Below, one piece after another: positions 28,358 to 36,349 of a DNA stretch of 64,000 bases. Numbering within the stretch: the stretch's first letter is position 1; each line of letters begins with the position of its first letter. A program made the position numbers and the translations under genes. The notes beneath the pieces are model-generated. The model was not told the DNA's origin. It did no database searches and was given only the letters and a program-made list of their open reading frames with translations. Source of the stretch: Pseudomonas monsensis (GTDB lineage Bacteria > Pseudomonadota > Gammaproteobacteria > Pseudomonadales > Pseudomonadaceae); assembly GCF_014268495.2 (NCBI RefSeq), contig NZ_CP077087.1, positions 1,987,501-2,051,500 on the forward strand. Reading direction: 5' to 3'.

Positions 28358-28381
28358 GCACCTGTCAGATCTGACAGGTGC
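28358..28381. promoter_or_regulatory. 24-base perfect palindrome upstream of the Ig-like gene
   Basis: GCACCTGTCAGA and its exact complement TCTGACAGGTGC meet at an AGATCT centre. It lies 63-86 bases before the start of the minus-strand Ig-like gene. A symmetrical operator for a dimeric regulator is the simplest reading; a small hairpin or insertion scar is also possible. Confidence 0.5.
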
Positions 28382-28563
28382 GTTGGGGTTTGCGACGAGT
28401 GGTCAGGGTGCGGCTTCAGGATCATCTGGCAACTGTTCCCGGACAGGTTCGACTCTGGCATGTCCTCAAAAGCAAAAGATCGCTGCCTTTGGCCGCTCCC
28501 TGATTTCTGCAAAAAACCGCCGGATTTACGGCGCGATTCCTGAGTGTGCTGCGATGAAACAAG

Positions 28564-28602
28564 AAAACCGCCGTCCCGGTTGAACGGGGCGGCGGTTTTT
28601 TT
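28564..28602. terminator. Copy of the flhB terminator
   Basis: GAAAACCGCCGTCCCG and CGGGGCGGCGGTTTTTTT form the same hairpin as at 23616-23657. Here it can serve only the reverse-strand DUF6124 gene or stray transcription. Confidence 0.8.
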
Positions 28603-28774
28603 ATGCATTAAGACTTGTGCTGGCTGTGAGGCCGCCTTCGCGGGCAAGCCTGCTCCCACAGGTTGTGCGTGTAAACACAGGTTTGTGGGCAACACCGTCC
28701 CCTGTGGGAGCGGGCTTGCCCGCGAAGGCGCCAGCGGCCACAACGCCTTGCTCGGTCCTTGTCACAGATCCCTG

Positions 28775-29134
28775 CTATTGGGGTAATTGCAGATTATCCA
28801 GCGCGCGGTTCACCGCCAGCTCACTCAGCATGATCAGTTGCGCAATTCCCAGCAGCGTCCGGCGCTGCGCTACCGGCAACAGGGCGGCGGCGTCATGGGC
28901 GATGGTTCTGGCTGAAGCGAGTGTGTCGCTGGCATCGACCAGCAGTTCCTCGTTTTTGAAGTCGGCGGTGACGGCGTACATCCCGCGGCTTCTGCGTGGC
29001 AGTGGGGTGGAGCCAGGTGGGCATAGGTAGTGATCGAGGGCGCGGTCGGCGGCTTCGTGGAGTTTTTTTGAGTCGAGGGATTCGTAGGGGGAGGTGGCGT
29101 CGGTTTCGGGCGGGTTGGGTGTTGGTTTGATCAT
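28775..29134 (-). CDS. DUF6124 family protein, function unknown
   Basis: A 119-residue soluble, helical protein opening MIKPTPNPPETDATSPYESL and containing KKLHEAADRALDHYL. I recognise this as the small Pseudomonas family now called DUF6124, which often occurs in multiple copies in P. fluorescens genomes. The start at 29134 has AAGGAG at 29142-29147 with seven-base spacing; an upstream ATG at 29164 is unlikely. A long structured leader precedes it. It is transcribed against the flagellar genes. The family has no known function that I can name. Confidence 0.82.
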   Translation of the reverse strand: MIKPTPNPPETDATSPYESLDSKKLHEAADRALDHYLCPPGSTPLPRRSRGMYAVTADFKNEELLVDASDTLASARTIAHDAAALLPVAQRRTLLGIAQLIMLSELAVNRALDNLQLPQ

Positions 29135-29144
29135 GGTGAAGCTC

Positions 29145-29430
29145 CTTTGAGGTGGAGCCGCCAAATCCTGTCGCTAAACAGGAGGGGTGGCGGCTGTACG
29201 CAGGTTAGCGAACCGGTCAAAGGCAACCGGTAGACCCGAAGGTCTCCCGCATACAGCCACCATGACGAAATCGCGAAAATACAGATCCGCAACGAAGCCT
29301 GGAACGCTGATGCACCTTTGACTTGAGTTCGAGTCGCTAAACCCGATCGCTGATTCGTCAGCGACTGGACCACAATAGAACCCGCCCCCAAAGCGCACAA
29401 GCCGGCGGATTCTGGCGTAGCTGTAGGCAA
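29145..29430 (-). promoter_or_regulatory. Structured leader of the DUF6124 gene
   Basis: On the minus strand the leader holds hairpin TCGCTGA-CGAA-TCAGCGA (29347-29364) and hairpin TCGCTAA/TTAGCGA (29171-29177 with 29205-29211). A third TTTAGCGAC next to the first hairpin could pair alternatively. The equivalent stems in the left copy are changed on both sides so pairing is kept. An RNA element controlling the gene is likely; its ligand or mechanism is unknown. Confidence 0.55.
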
Positions 29431-29464
29431 TGGCGCAAGGATGTGTAGCCTGTAAGACGTGTCT

Positions 29465-29487
29465 GAAGGTGTTTTTTAAACACCTTC
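29465..29487. repeat. Perfect ten-base inverted repeat
   Basis: GAAGGTGTTT and AAACACCTTC are separated by TTT. The element marks about the end of the right duplicated segment and could be a terminator for reverse transcription or an operator. Confidence 0.6.
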
Positions 29488-29515
29488 GTTTAAATGAAGA
29501 AACTTGCGTCGAACA

Positions 29516-29680
29516 TAAGGGCCCCTTCGCGAGCAAGCTCGCTCCCACATTTGGAATGCATTTCAATCTGACATTTGGAATGCATTCCCCTGTAGGCCTT
29601 CGCCTGCTCGCGATAGCGGTCTGTCTGGTTTGAATGTATTGACTGGAAAATCCTCATCGCGAGCAGGCGAAGGCCTACAG
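29516..29680. repeat. REP cluster and 25-base inverted repeat upstream of flhA
   Basis: The segment holds a half REP (TTCGCGAGCAAGCTCGCTCC at 29526), a direct repeat of ACATTTGGAATGCATT (29548 and 29571), and a perfect 25-base inverted repeat at 29590-29614 and 29656-29680. No gene is seen between 29490 and 29801. Confidence 0.75.
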
Positions 29681-29724
29681 TGGTCGCGTTCACCTTCCTC
29701 TCTGTTTCAATCCTTGGCAAAAGT

Positions 29725-29740
29725 TGGAAAGCTTCTTGCA
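29725..29740 (+). promoter_or_regulatory. Candidate RpoN (-24/-12) promoter of flhA
   Basis: TGGAAAGCTTCTTGCA has GG at 29726-29727 and GC at 29738-29739 with ten bases between. It lies 62 bases upstream of flhA. The -24 element is weaker than in the other flagellar operons. Confidence 0.6.
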
Positions 29741-29801
29741 GTACCCGCCGTGAGCCCGCTCTGGGCGTCAAAAGTTTGCTTTAAAGGAACGGGGAAAACC
29801 G

Positions 29802-31931
29802 GTGGATCGCTCTCAGTTATTCAACACTGCTCGCTCGAATGTTGCCGACCTCAGTCGAGGCAATCTGGGCGTGCCATTGTTGCTGCTGGTCATGCTGGCG
29901 ATGATGATGTTGCCGGTGCCGCCGTTCCTGCTCGACGTGTTCTTCACCTTCAACATTGCCCTGTCGATCGTCGTCCTGCTGGTCTGCGTCTATGCATTGC
30001 GGCCGCTGGATTTCGCGGTGTTCCCGACCATTCTGCTGGTGGCGACGCTGCTGCGGCTGGCGCTGAACGTGGCGTCGACGCGGGTGGTGATGCTCCACGG
30101 TCAGGACGGCCACGCCGCCGCCGGCAAGGTGATCCAGGCCTTCGGTGAGGTGGTGATCGGCGGTAACTACGTGGTCGGTATCGTGGTGTTCGCGATCCTC
30201 ATGATCATCAACTTCGTCGTGGTGACGAAGGGTGCCGGGCGGATTTCCGAGGTGAGCGCACGCTTCACCCTCGACGCAATGCCCGGCAAACAAATGGCGA
30301 TCGACGCCGACCTCAACGCCGGCCTGATCGACCAGAACCAGGCCAAGGCCCGGCGTTCCGAAGTTGCTCAGGAAGCCGAGTTCTACGGTTCGATGGACGG
30401 TGCCAGCAAGTTCGTCCGGGGTGACGCCATCGCCGGCCTGCTGATTCTGTTCATCAACCTGATCGGCGGCATGGCCGTTGGTATCTTCCAGCACAACATG
30501 AGTTTTGCCGACGCCGGCAAGGTTTACGCCTTGCTGACCATCGGTGACGGTTTGGTGGCGCAATTGCCATCACTGTTGTTATCGACAGCGGCGGCGATCA
30601 TGGTGACCCGTGCTTCCGGTTCGGAAGACATGGGCAAGCAGATCAATCGTCAGATGTTCGCCTCGCCCAAAGCGCTGGCGGTGGCGGCGGGCCTGATGGC
30701 GGTCATGGGCCTGGTGCCGGGCATGCCGCATTTCTCGTTCCTGAGCATGGCCGCGCTGGCTGCCGGTGGCGCGTACCTGTTCTGGAAGAAGCAGAACGTC
30801 GCCAAGGTGCAGGCTCTGCAAGAGGTCAAGCGCCAGCAGGAGCTGCTGCCGTCGCCGGCCCGCGCCATGGAAACCAAAGAGCTGGGCTGGGACGACGTGA
30901 CACCAATCGACATGATCGGCCTGGAAGTCGGCTATCGCTTGATTCCGCTGGTCGACCGCAATCAGGGTGGGCAATTGCTGGCGCGAATCAAGGGCGTGCG
31001 CAAGAAGCTCTCGCAGGATCTGGGCTTCCTGATGCCGACCGTGCACATTCGCGACAACCTCGACCTGGCCCCGAGCGCTTATCGCCTGACCCTGATGGGT
31101 GTGATCCTCGCCGAAGCCGAGATCTATCCCGATCGCGAGCTGGCGATCAACCCGGGGCAGGTCTACGGCACGCTCAACGGGATCAACGCCAAAGATCCGG
31201 CTTTTGGCCTGGAGGCAGTGTGGATCGAAATCAGCCAGCGTGCGCAGGCACAATCGCTCGGTTACACCGTGGTCGATGCCAGTACCGTGGTCGCGACTCA
31301 CTTGAACCAGATTCTGTACAAGCACTCCAGTGAGCTGATCGGCCACGAAGAAGTGCAGCAACTCATGCAATTGCTGGCCAAAAGCTCGCCGAAACTGGCT
31401 GAGGAGCTGGTGCCGGGGGTGGTGTCGCTGTCGCAACTGCTCAAGGTGCTGCAGGCGCTGTTGGCCGAACACGTGCCGGTGCGCGATATCCGCAGCATCG
31501 CCGAAGCCATCGCCAACAACGCTGCCAAGAGTCAAGATACCGCCGCATTGGTGGCTGCGGTCCGGGTTGGCGTTTCTCGCGCCATCGTCCAAAGCATTGT
31601 AGGCACTGAGTCCGAGCTGCCTGTGATCACCCTGGAGCCAAGGTTGGAACAAATATTGCTCAATAGTCTGCAGAAGGCAGGACAAGGCTCGGAAGAGGGC
31701 GTTTTGCTGGAGCCGAGCATGGCCGAGAAGCTGCAGCGTTCGTTGATCGAAGCGGCGCAGCGTCAGGAAATGCAAGGTCAGCCGGTGATCCTCTTGGTAG
31801 CCGGCCCGATACGCGCGATGCTCTCGCGCTTTGGTCGCCTGGCAGTCCCTGGATTGCACGTGCTGGCCTACCAGGAAATTCCGGACAACAAGCAAGTGAC
31901 CATCGTTGCGACAGTAGGGCCCAACGGCTGA
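29802..31931 (+). CDS. flhA: Flagellar export platform protein FlhA
   Basis: This 709-residue protein forms the nonameric export gate ring. About eight membrane segments occupy residues 20-330. The FHIPEP signature region lies around 140-180 (NFVVVTKGAGRISEVSARFTL). The cytoplasmic domain (about 360-709) docks chaperone-cargo complexes. The start is GTG at 29802, which gives MDRSQLFNTARSN. In most pseudomonads flhA follows flhB closely; here about 6 kb intervenes. Confidence 0.97.
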   Translation: MDRSQLFNTARSNVADLSRGNLGVPLLLLVMLAMMMLPVPPFLLDVFFTFNIALSIVVLLVCVYALRPLDFAVFPTILLVATLLRLALNVASTRVVMLHGQDGHAAAGKVIQAFGEVVIGGNYVVGIVVFAILMIINFVVVTKGAGRISEVSARFTLDAMPGKQMAIDADLNAGLIDQNQAKARRSEVAQEAEFYGSMDGASKFVRGDAIAGLLILFINLIGGMAVGIFQHNMSFADAGKVYALLTIGDGLVAQLPSLLLSTAAAIMVTRASGSEDMGKQINRQMFASPKALAVAAGLMAVMGLVPGMPHFSFLSMAALAAGGAYLFWKKQNVAKVQALQEVKRQQELLPSPARAMETKELGWDDVTPIDMIGLEVGYRLIPLVDRNQGGQLLARIKGVRKKLSQDLGFLMPTVHIRDNLDLAPSAYRLTLMGVILAEAEIYPDRELAINPGQVYGTLNGINAKDPAFGLEAVWIEISQRAQAQSLGYTVVDASTVVATHLNQILYKHSSELIGHEEVQQLMQLLAKSSPKLAEELVPGVVSLSQLLKVLQALLAEHVPVRDIRSIAEAIANNAAKSQDTAALVAAVRVGVSRAIVQSIVGTESELPVITLEPRLEQILLNSLQKAGQGSEEGVLLEPSMAEKLQRSLIEAAQRQEMQGQPVILLVAGPIRAMLSRFGRLAVPGLHVLAYQEIPDNKQVTIVATVGPNG

Positions 31932-31942
31932 GGTAGTGGTTT

Positions 31943-33283
31943 ATGCAAGTTAAGCGTTTTTTCGCCGCCGATATGCGTCAGGCCATGAAGCTGGTTCGTG
32001 ATGAGCTGGGCGCTGATGCCGCCATCATTGGCAACCGCCGCATTGCCGGCGGCGTCGAGCTGACGGCGGCGCTGGATTACAAATTGTCGGCGCTGGCGCC
32101 TCGGGTTCCGAACATGGAACTCGAAGACGAGCTGCGCAAGACCCAATCGCGCATCGTCACCGCCCAGGCCGAACTGAGCCTGCGTGGCGAAGCCGACGGC
32201 AATACCAATCGCCAGTTGTTCGCCGGGCTGCCGTTGACGGCCGGCCTGCCGCTGACTGCTGCCGAACCGTTGAGCGAGCCGGCCTACGCCGCTCCGGCGC
32301 GTCCGGCCCCGGCCCCTGCGCAGTCCTCCGGCGGTGTCGACCCGCGTGCGCTGGACTCGATGCGCTTCGAATTGAACAGCCTGCGCGAACTGATGGAAGT
32401 GCAGCTTGGCACCCTGGCCTGGAATCAGCTGCAAGGCAGCCGCCCGGCGCAGGCCAATCTGTATCGCCGTCTGCAGCGCATCGGCCTGTCCGGCCCGCTG
32501 TCGCGCGATCTGCTGTCGATGATCACCGATATCGAAGAGCCGCGTCAGGCCTGGCGCATGTTGCTCGCGCATCTGGCGCGGATGATTGCCGTGCCGGAAG
32601 TCGAGCCGCTGGAAGAGGGCGGGGTGATTGCCATGGTCGGCCCGGCCGGCATGGGCAAGACCACCACGCTGGCCAAACTGGCCGCGCGTTATGTGCTCAA
32701 ATACGGCGCGCACAACGTGGCGCTGGTGAGCATGGACAGCTTCCGCATCGGTGCACAGGAACAGCTCAAGACCCTCGGGCGGATTCTCAATGTGCCGGTG
32801 ACGCACGTTGATCCGGGCCAGTCGCTGGTGCAGGCGCTGGATCCGTTGCTGCGCAAACGCGTGGTGCTGATTGATACTGCCGGCCTGCAAGCCAGTGATC
32901 CGGCCCTGCGCATGCAGCTGGAAAGTCTGGCCGGGCGCGGCATCCGTTCAAAAAATTATCTGGTGCTGGCAACCACCAGCCAGAAACAGGTTCTAACCGC
33001 CGCTTATCACAGTTACAAGCGTTGCGGGCTTGCCGGGTGCATCCTGACTAAACTGGATGAAACGGCCAGCCTTGGCGAAGTGTTGAGCCTGGCGATCAGT
33101 CATGAATTGCCGGTCGCGTACCTGACCGATGGCCCACGGATTCCGGATGATCTGCATCTGCCGCGCCGTCATCAACTGGTCAGCCGCGCCGTCAGCGTGC
33201 AAATGCAGGAAGAACCCAGCGAAGAAGCCATGGCTGACATGTTCGCTGATATCTATCACAGCCCGACCAAGCAGGTAGGCTGA
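31943..33283 (+). CDS. flhF: Flagellar placement GTPase FlhF
   Basis: A 446-residue SRP-type GTPase that sets the polar site and number of flagella together with FleN. It has a basic N-terminal domain, an Ala/Pro linker (about 95-135), an NG domain with P-loop GPAGMGKTTTLAKLA near residue 232, and the motifs DTAGLQ near 312 and TKLDE near 370. It follows flhA by eleven bases. Confidence 0.96.
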   Translation: MQVKRFFAADMRQAMKLVRDELGADAAIIGNRRIAGGVELTAALDYKLSALAPRVPNMELEDELRKTQSRIVTAQAELSLRGEADGNTNRQLFAGLPLTAGLPLTAAEPLSEPAYAAPARPAPAPAQSSGGVDPRALDSMRFELNSLRELMEVQLGTLAWNQLQGSRPAQANLYRRLQRIGLSGPLSRDLLSMITDIEEPRQAWRMLLAHLARMIAVPEVEPLEEGGVIAMVGPAGMGKTTTLAKLAARYVLKYGAHNVALVSMDSFRIGAQEQLKTLGRILNVPVTHVDPGQSLVQALDPLLRKRVVLIDTAGLQASDPALRMQLESLAGRGIRSKNYLVLATTSQKQVLTAAYHSYKRCGLAGCILTKLDETASLGEVLSLAISHELPVAYLTDGPRIPDDLHLPRRHQLVSRAVSVQMQEEPSEEAMADMFADIYHSPTKQVG

Positions 33284-33290
33284 GGTATTC

Positions 33291-33398
33291 ATGAACAGTT
33301 TTTGTACCTACATCGATGGCCTGCCATGCATTGTTCCGGTTGTGAACGCGCAGCCAGTAATGTGGCCTCCGTCTATGCAAGACAAGGTAAAGAAATAA
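33291..33398 (+). CDS. Possible 35-residue protein between flhF and fleN
   Basis: An ATG at 33291, preceded by GAGG at 33282-33285, opens 35 codons and stops at 33396-33398, one base before the fleN ATG. The product begins MNSFCTYIDGLPCIVPVV and ends KVKK. It contains two Cys and no recognised motif. The exact abutment with fleN suggests translational coupling, but an open frame of this size can occur by chance. It has not been compared with other genomes. Confidence 0.4.
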   Translation: MNSFCTYIDGLPCIVPVVNAQPVMWPPSMQDKVKK

Positions 33399-33399
33399 C

Positions 33400-34230
33400 A
33401 TGGGCAGCATGCATCCCGTACAGGTGATCGCGGTGACCGGCGGCAAAGGTGGCGTCGGCAAGACTAACGTGTCAGTGAACTTGTCTCTGGCGCTGGCAGA
33501 GCTTGGCCGTCGGGTCATGCTGCTGGACGCCGACCTGGGGCTGGCGAACGTCGACGTTCTGCTGGGACTGACCCCCAAACGTACTTTGGCCGACGTGATC
33601 GAAGGCCGCTGCGAGCTGCGCGACGTCCTGTTGCAGGGCCCCGGCGGGATCCGCATCGTGCCGGCCGCTTCCGGCACCCAGAGCATGGTGCACCTGAGCC
33701 CGGCGCAGCACGCCGGCCTGATTCAGGCGTTCAGCGACATCGGCGACAATCTCGACGTGCTGGTGATCGACACCGCTGCGGGTATTGGTGACTCGGTAGT
33801 CAGTTTTGTACGCGCCGCGCAGGAAGTGTTGCTGGTGGTCTGCGACGAGCCGACGTCCATTACCGACGCCTACGCGCTGATCAAACTGCTCAACCGCGAT
33901 TACGGCATGAACCGCTTCCGCGTGCTGGCCAACATGGCCCAGAGCCCGCAGGAAGGGCGCAACCTGTTCGCCAAGTTGACCAAGGTCACGGATCGCTTCC
34001 TTGACGTGGCCCTACAATACGTCGGCGCCGTGCCTTACGACGAAAGCGTGCGTAAGGCGGTGCAGAAGCAGCGTGCGGTCTATGAAGCCTTTCCGCGTTC
34101 CAAGTGCGCCCTGGCGTTCAAGGCCATCGCCCAGAAGGTCGACACCTGGCCGCTGCCGGCGAACCCGCGCGGCCACCTGGAATTTTTCGTCGAGCGCCTC
34201 GTGCAGCAAACGGCAGGACCAGTGCTATGA
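33400..34230 (+). CDS. fleN: Flagellar number regulator FleN (FlhG)
   Basis: A 276-residue MinD/ParA-type ATPase with deviant Walker A GGKGGVGKTN (residues 14-23) and DADLGLANVD near 46. FleN binds FleQ, lowers its activity and so limits flagella to one or a few at the pole. The C-terminus is basic. It overlaps fliA by four bases (ATGA). Confidence 0.96.
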   Translation: MGSMHPVQVIAVTGGKGGVGKTNVSVNLSLALAELGRRVMLLDADLGLANVDVLLGLTPKRTLADVIEGRCELRDVLLQGPGGIRIVPAASGTQSMVHLSPAQHAGLIQAFSDIGDNLDVLVIDTAAGIGDSVVSFVRAAQEVLLVVCDEPTSITDAYALIKLLNRDYGMNRFRVLANMAQSPQEGRNLFAKLTKVTDRFLDVALQYVGAVPYDESVRKAVQKQRAVYEAFPRSKCALAFKAIAQKVDTWPLPANPRGHLEFFVERLVQQTAGPVL

Positions 34231-34967
34231 CCGCCAGCGGTATGAATTACTACAAGAAGTCGGCACGCGACGCGCAATACGAGTTGATCGAGCGTTACGC
34301 GCCACTGGTCAAACGCATTGCCTACCACTTGCTGGCACGCTTGCCGGCCAGTGTGCAGGTCGAAGACCTGATTCAGGCCGGCATGATCGGTCTGCTCGAA
34401 GTCTCGACCAAATACGACGCCAGCAAAGGTGCCAGTTTCGAAACGTACGCGGGCATTCGAATCCGCGGCGCGATGCTCGATGAAGTCCGTAAAGGGGACT
34501 GGGCGCCACGCTCGGTTCACCGCAACACCCGTATGGTCAGCGACGCAATTCGGGCAATTGAAGCTAAAACCGGCCGTGATGCTAAAGATCACGAGGTTGC
34601 GGCCGAACTCCAATTGAGTCTCGACGATTACTACGGGATTTTGAATGACACCCTGGGCAGCCGCCTGTTCAGTTTCGACGACCTGTTGCAGGACGGCGAA
34701 CACGAAGGGCTGCACGAGGATGGCGCCAGTGCTCATCTTGAGCCGTCACGCGATCTGGAAGATGAACGTTTCCAGGCCGCACTGGCGGACGCGATTGCCA
34801 ATTTGCCGGAGCGTGAGCGACTGGTGTTGGCGCTGTACTACGACGAAGAGCTGAACCTCAAGGAAATCGGTGAAGTCCTTGGCGTCAGTGAGTCGCGGGT
34901 CAGCCAGTTACACAGCCAGTGCGCGGCCCGCTTGCGGGGGCGTTTGGGGGAGTGGCGAGCGCGCTGA
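34227..34967 (+). CDS. fliA: RNA polymerase sigma factor FliA (sigma-28)
   Basis: A 246-residue sigma-70 family protein. Region 2 is at about 20-90 (DLIQAGMIGLLEVSTKYD). Region 3 is at about 95-145 (WAPRSVHRNTR). Region 4 is at about 190-240 (LPERERLVLALYYDEELNLKEIGEVLGVSESRVSQ, in part). It transcribes flagellin and other late genes and is held by FlgM until hook completion. Longer in-frame starts exist inside fleN, but the ATG at 34227, overlapping the fleN stop, gives the standard FliA N-terminus. Confidence 0.96.
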   Translation: MTASGMNYYKKSARDAQYELIERYAPLVKRIAYHLLARLPASVQVEDLIQAGMIGLLEVSTKYDASKGASFETYAGIRIRGAMLDEVRKGDWAPRSVHRNTRMVSDAIRAIEAKTGRDAKDHEVAAELQLSLDDYYGILNDTLGSRLFSFDDLLQDGEHEGLHEDGASAHLEPSRDLEDERFQAALADAIANLPERERLVLALYYDEELNLKEIGEVLGVSESRVSQLHSQCAARLRGRLGEWRAR

Positions 34968-35011
34968 AGGCAGTGTGGGGACACTGCGAACGAGGCTGGT
35001 GCGGTGATGAA

Positions 35012-35027
35012 CGGCACCGGTCTTGCT
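35012..35027 (+). promoter_or_regulatory. Candidate RpoN (-24/-12) promoter of cheY
   Basis: CGGCACCGGTCTTGCT has GG at 35013-35014 and GC at 35025-35026 with ten bases between. It lies 95-110 bases before cheY. A mismatched ten-base hairpin (about 35078-35103) lies between it and the gene. Confidence 0.6.
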
Positions 35028-35122
35028 CTGTTGTGCTCCAGACAGTCTTCGAGTGCTACGCCGGATTGATTGAAATGGCGCGTCCAGGTGCTGGGCGCGT
35101 TTAAGACTGCTTGGAGGTCGAA

Positions 35123-35506
35123 TTGGACAAGAACATGAAAATCCTCATCGTTGATGACTTCTCAACGATGCGGCGGATCATCAAGAACCTGCTGCGTGAT
35201 CTGGGGTTCACCAACACCGTCGAGGCCGACGATGGCACCACTGCCATTCCGGTGCTCAACAGCGGAAGCATCGACTTTCTGGTAACGGACTGGAACATGC
35301 CGGGCATGACCGGTATCGACCTGCTGCGCCACGTACGTGCCGATGAAAAACTCAAGCACCTGCCCGTGCTGATGGTGACGGCAGAAGCCAAGCGTGAGCA
35401 GATCATCGAAGCGGCCCAGGCCGGTGTGAACGGCTACGTGGTCAAACCTTTCACGGCTCAGGCGCTGAAAGAAAAAATCGAGAAGATTTTCGAACGCATC
35501 GGCTGA
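35123..35506 (+). CDS. cheY: Chemotaxis response regulator CheY
   Basis: A receiver domain of about 127 residues. Acidic residues lie in VDDF, the phospho-acceptor Asp is in LVTDWNMPG (residue 56 here), Thr in MVTAEA and Lys in VVKPF. CheY-P binds FliM to change rotation. GGAGG at 35113-35117 is five bases before a TTG at 35123, while ATG 35135 is 17 bases away; TTG is therefore preferred, though the ATG would give the minimal CheY. Confidence 0.94.
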   Translation: MDKNMKILIVDDFSTMRRIIKNLLRDLGFTNTVEADDGTTAIPVLNSGSIDFLVTDWNMPGMTGIDLLRHVRADEKLKHLPVLMVTAEAKREQIIEAAQAGVNGYVVKPFTAQALKEKIEKIFERIG

Positions 35507-35524
35507 TGAACGCGCGGGGGAGCT

Positions 35525-36313
35525 ATGGAGCATAACGAATCTTCACAGGGCGATTTCGAGTCGACCCTGAAAAAACACGCGGTCGAACTGGTCGAGAGCC
35601 TTGAAAAAGGCAGGTTCGGCGACGCTGTGCAACTGATCCATGAGCTCAATCAGACCCGTGACCGCGGCCTGTATCAGGAAGTGGGCAAGCTCACGCGCGA
35701 ACTGCACAGTGCGATCGTCAACTTCCAGATTGATCCGCACATGCCGCAGGCCGAGGAAGTGTCGCAAATCACCGACGCCACCGAACGCCTGGGCTATGTG
35801 GTCAAGCTGACTGAAGCCGCGGCCAACCGCACCATGGATCTGGTGGAAAGCGCCACCCCGGTGGTCAATGGCCTGGCTGACGAAGCCCAGGCCCTGAGCA
35901 CCGATTGGGGTCGCTTCATGCGTCGCGAGGTCGGGGCTGAAGAGTTCCGCGAACTGGCGCGTCGGGTCGACGGTTTTCTGTCGCGCAGCAGCACGGACAA
36001 CCGTGCGGTGTCGAGCAACCTCAACGACATCCTGCTGGCCCAGGATTACCAGGACCTGACCGGTCAGGTGATCAAGCGCGTGACCCAACTGGTCACCGAA
36101 GTCGAAAGCAATTTGCTCAAACTCGTGCTCATGGCCAGTCAGGTGGACCGCTTTGCGGGCATCGAACATGACCGCGCCGCGATGCTTGCAGAAAAAGATC
36201 CACAAAAACATCTCTCGCAGGGTGAAGGTCCGCAGATTCATGCCGATAAACGAGAAGACGTTGTGTCCGGTCAGGACGATGTGGACGATTTGCTATCCAG
36301 CCTTGGATTTTGA
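35525..36313 (+). CDS. cheZ: CheY-P phosphatase CheZ
   Basis: A 262-residue helical protein. A long four-helix bundle carries the catalytic QDYQDLTGQVIKR segment (about residues 177-189), with the active Gln as in enteric CheZ. A flexible linker leads to the C-terminal CheY-binding peptide DDVDDLLSSLGF. It follows cheY by 18 bases, and 36 bases separate it from cheA. Confidence 0.95.
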   Translation: MEHNESSQGDFESTLKKHAVELVESLEKGRFGDAVQLIHELNQTRDRGLYQEVGKLTRELHSAIVNFQIDPHMPQAEEVSQITDATERLGYVVKLTEAAANRTMDLVESATPVVNGLADEAQALSTDWGRFMRREVGAEEFRELARRVDGFLSRSSTDNRAVSSNLNDILLAQDYQDLTGQVIKRVTQLVTEVESNLLKLVLMASQVDRFAGIEHDRAAMLAEKDPQKHLSQGEGPQIHADKREDVVSGQDDVDDLLSSLGF

Positions 36314-36349
36314 GTTTTAGGTTTTTAGACCTGTAGGAGCACCCCATTA

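Larger units (their letters stand above)
28517..29470 (+). repeat. Right copy of duplicated flhB-tail/DUF6124 segment
   Basis: The copy starts with CCGCCGGATTTACGG at 28517, which encodes the FlhB end PPDLRRDS but is not attached to a flhB gene. It continues through a second terminator, a REP doublet, an intact DUF6124-type gene and its leader. It lies just before flhA, in the order expected of the original flhB-flhA junction. Confidence 0.82.

Noticed and set aside
29131..29566. Open frames of 99 and 130 codons in the DUF6124 leader
   Set aside because: They coincide with the structured leader and REP sequence, lack good ribosome sites, and the left copy does not keep the frames.
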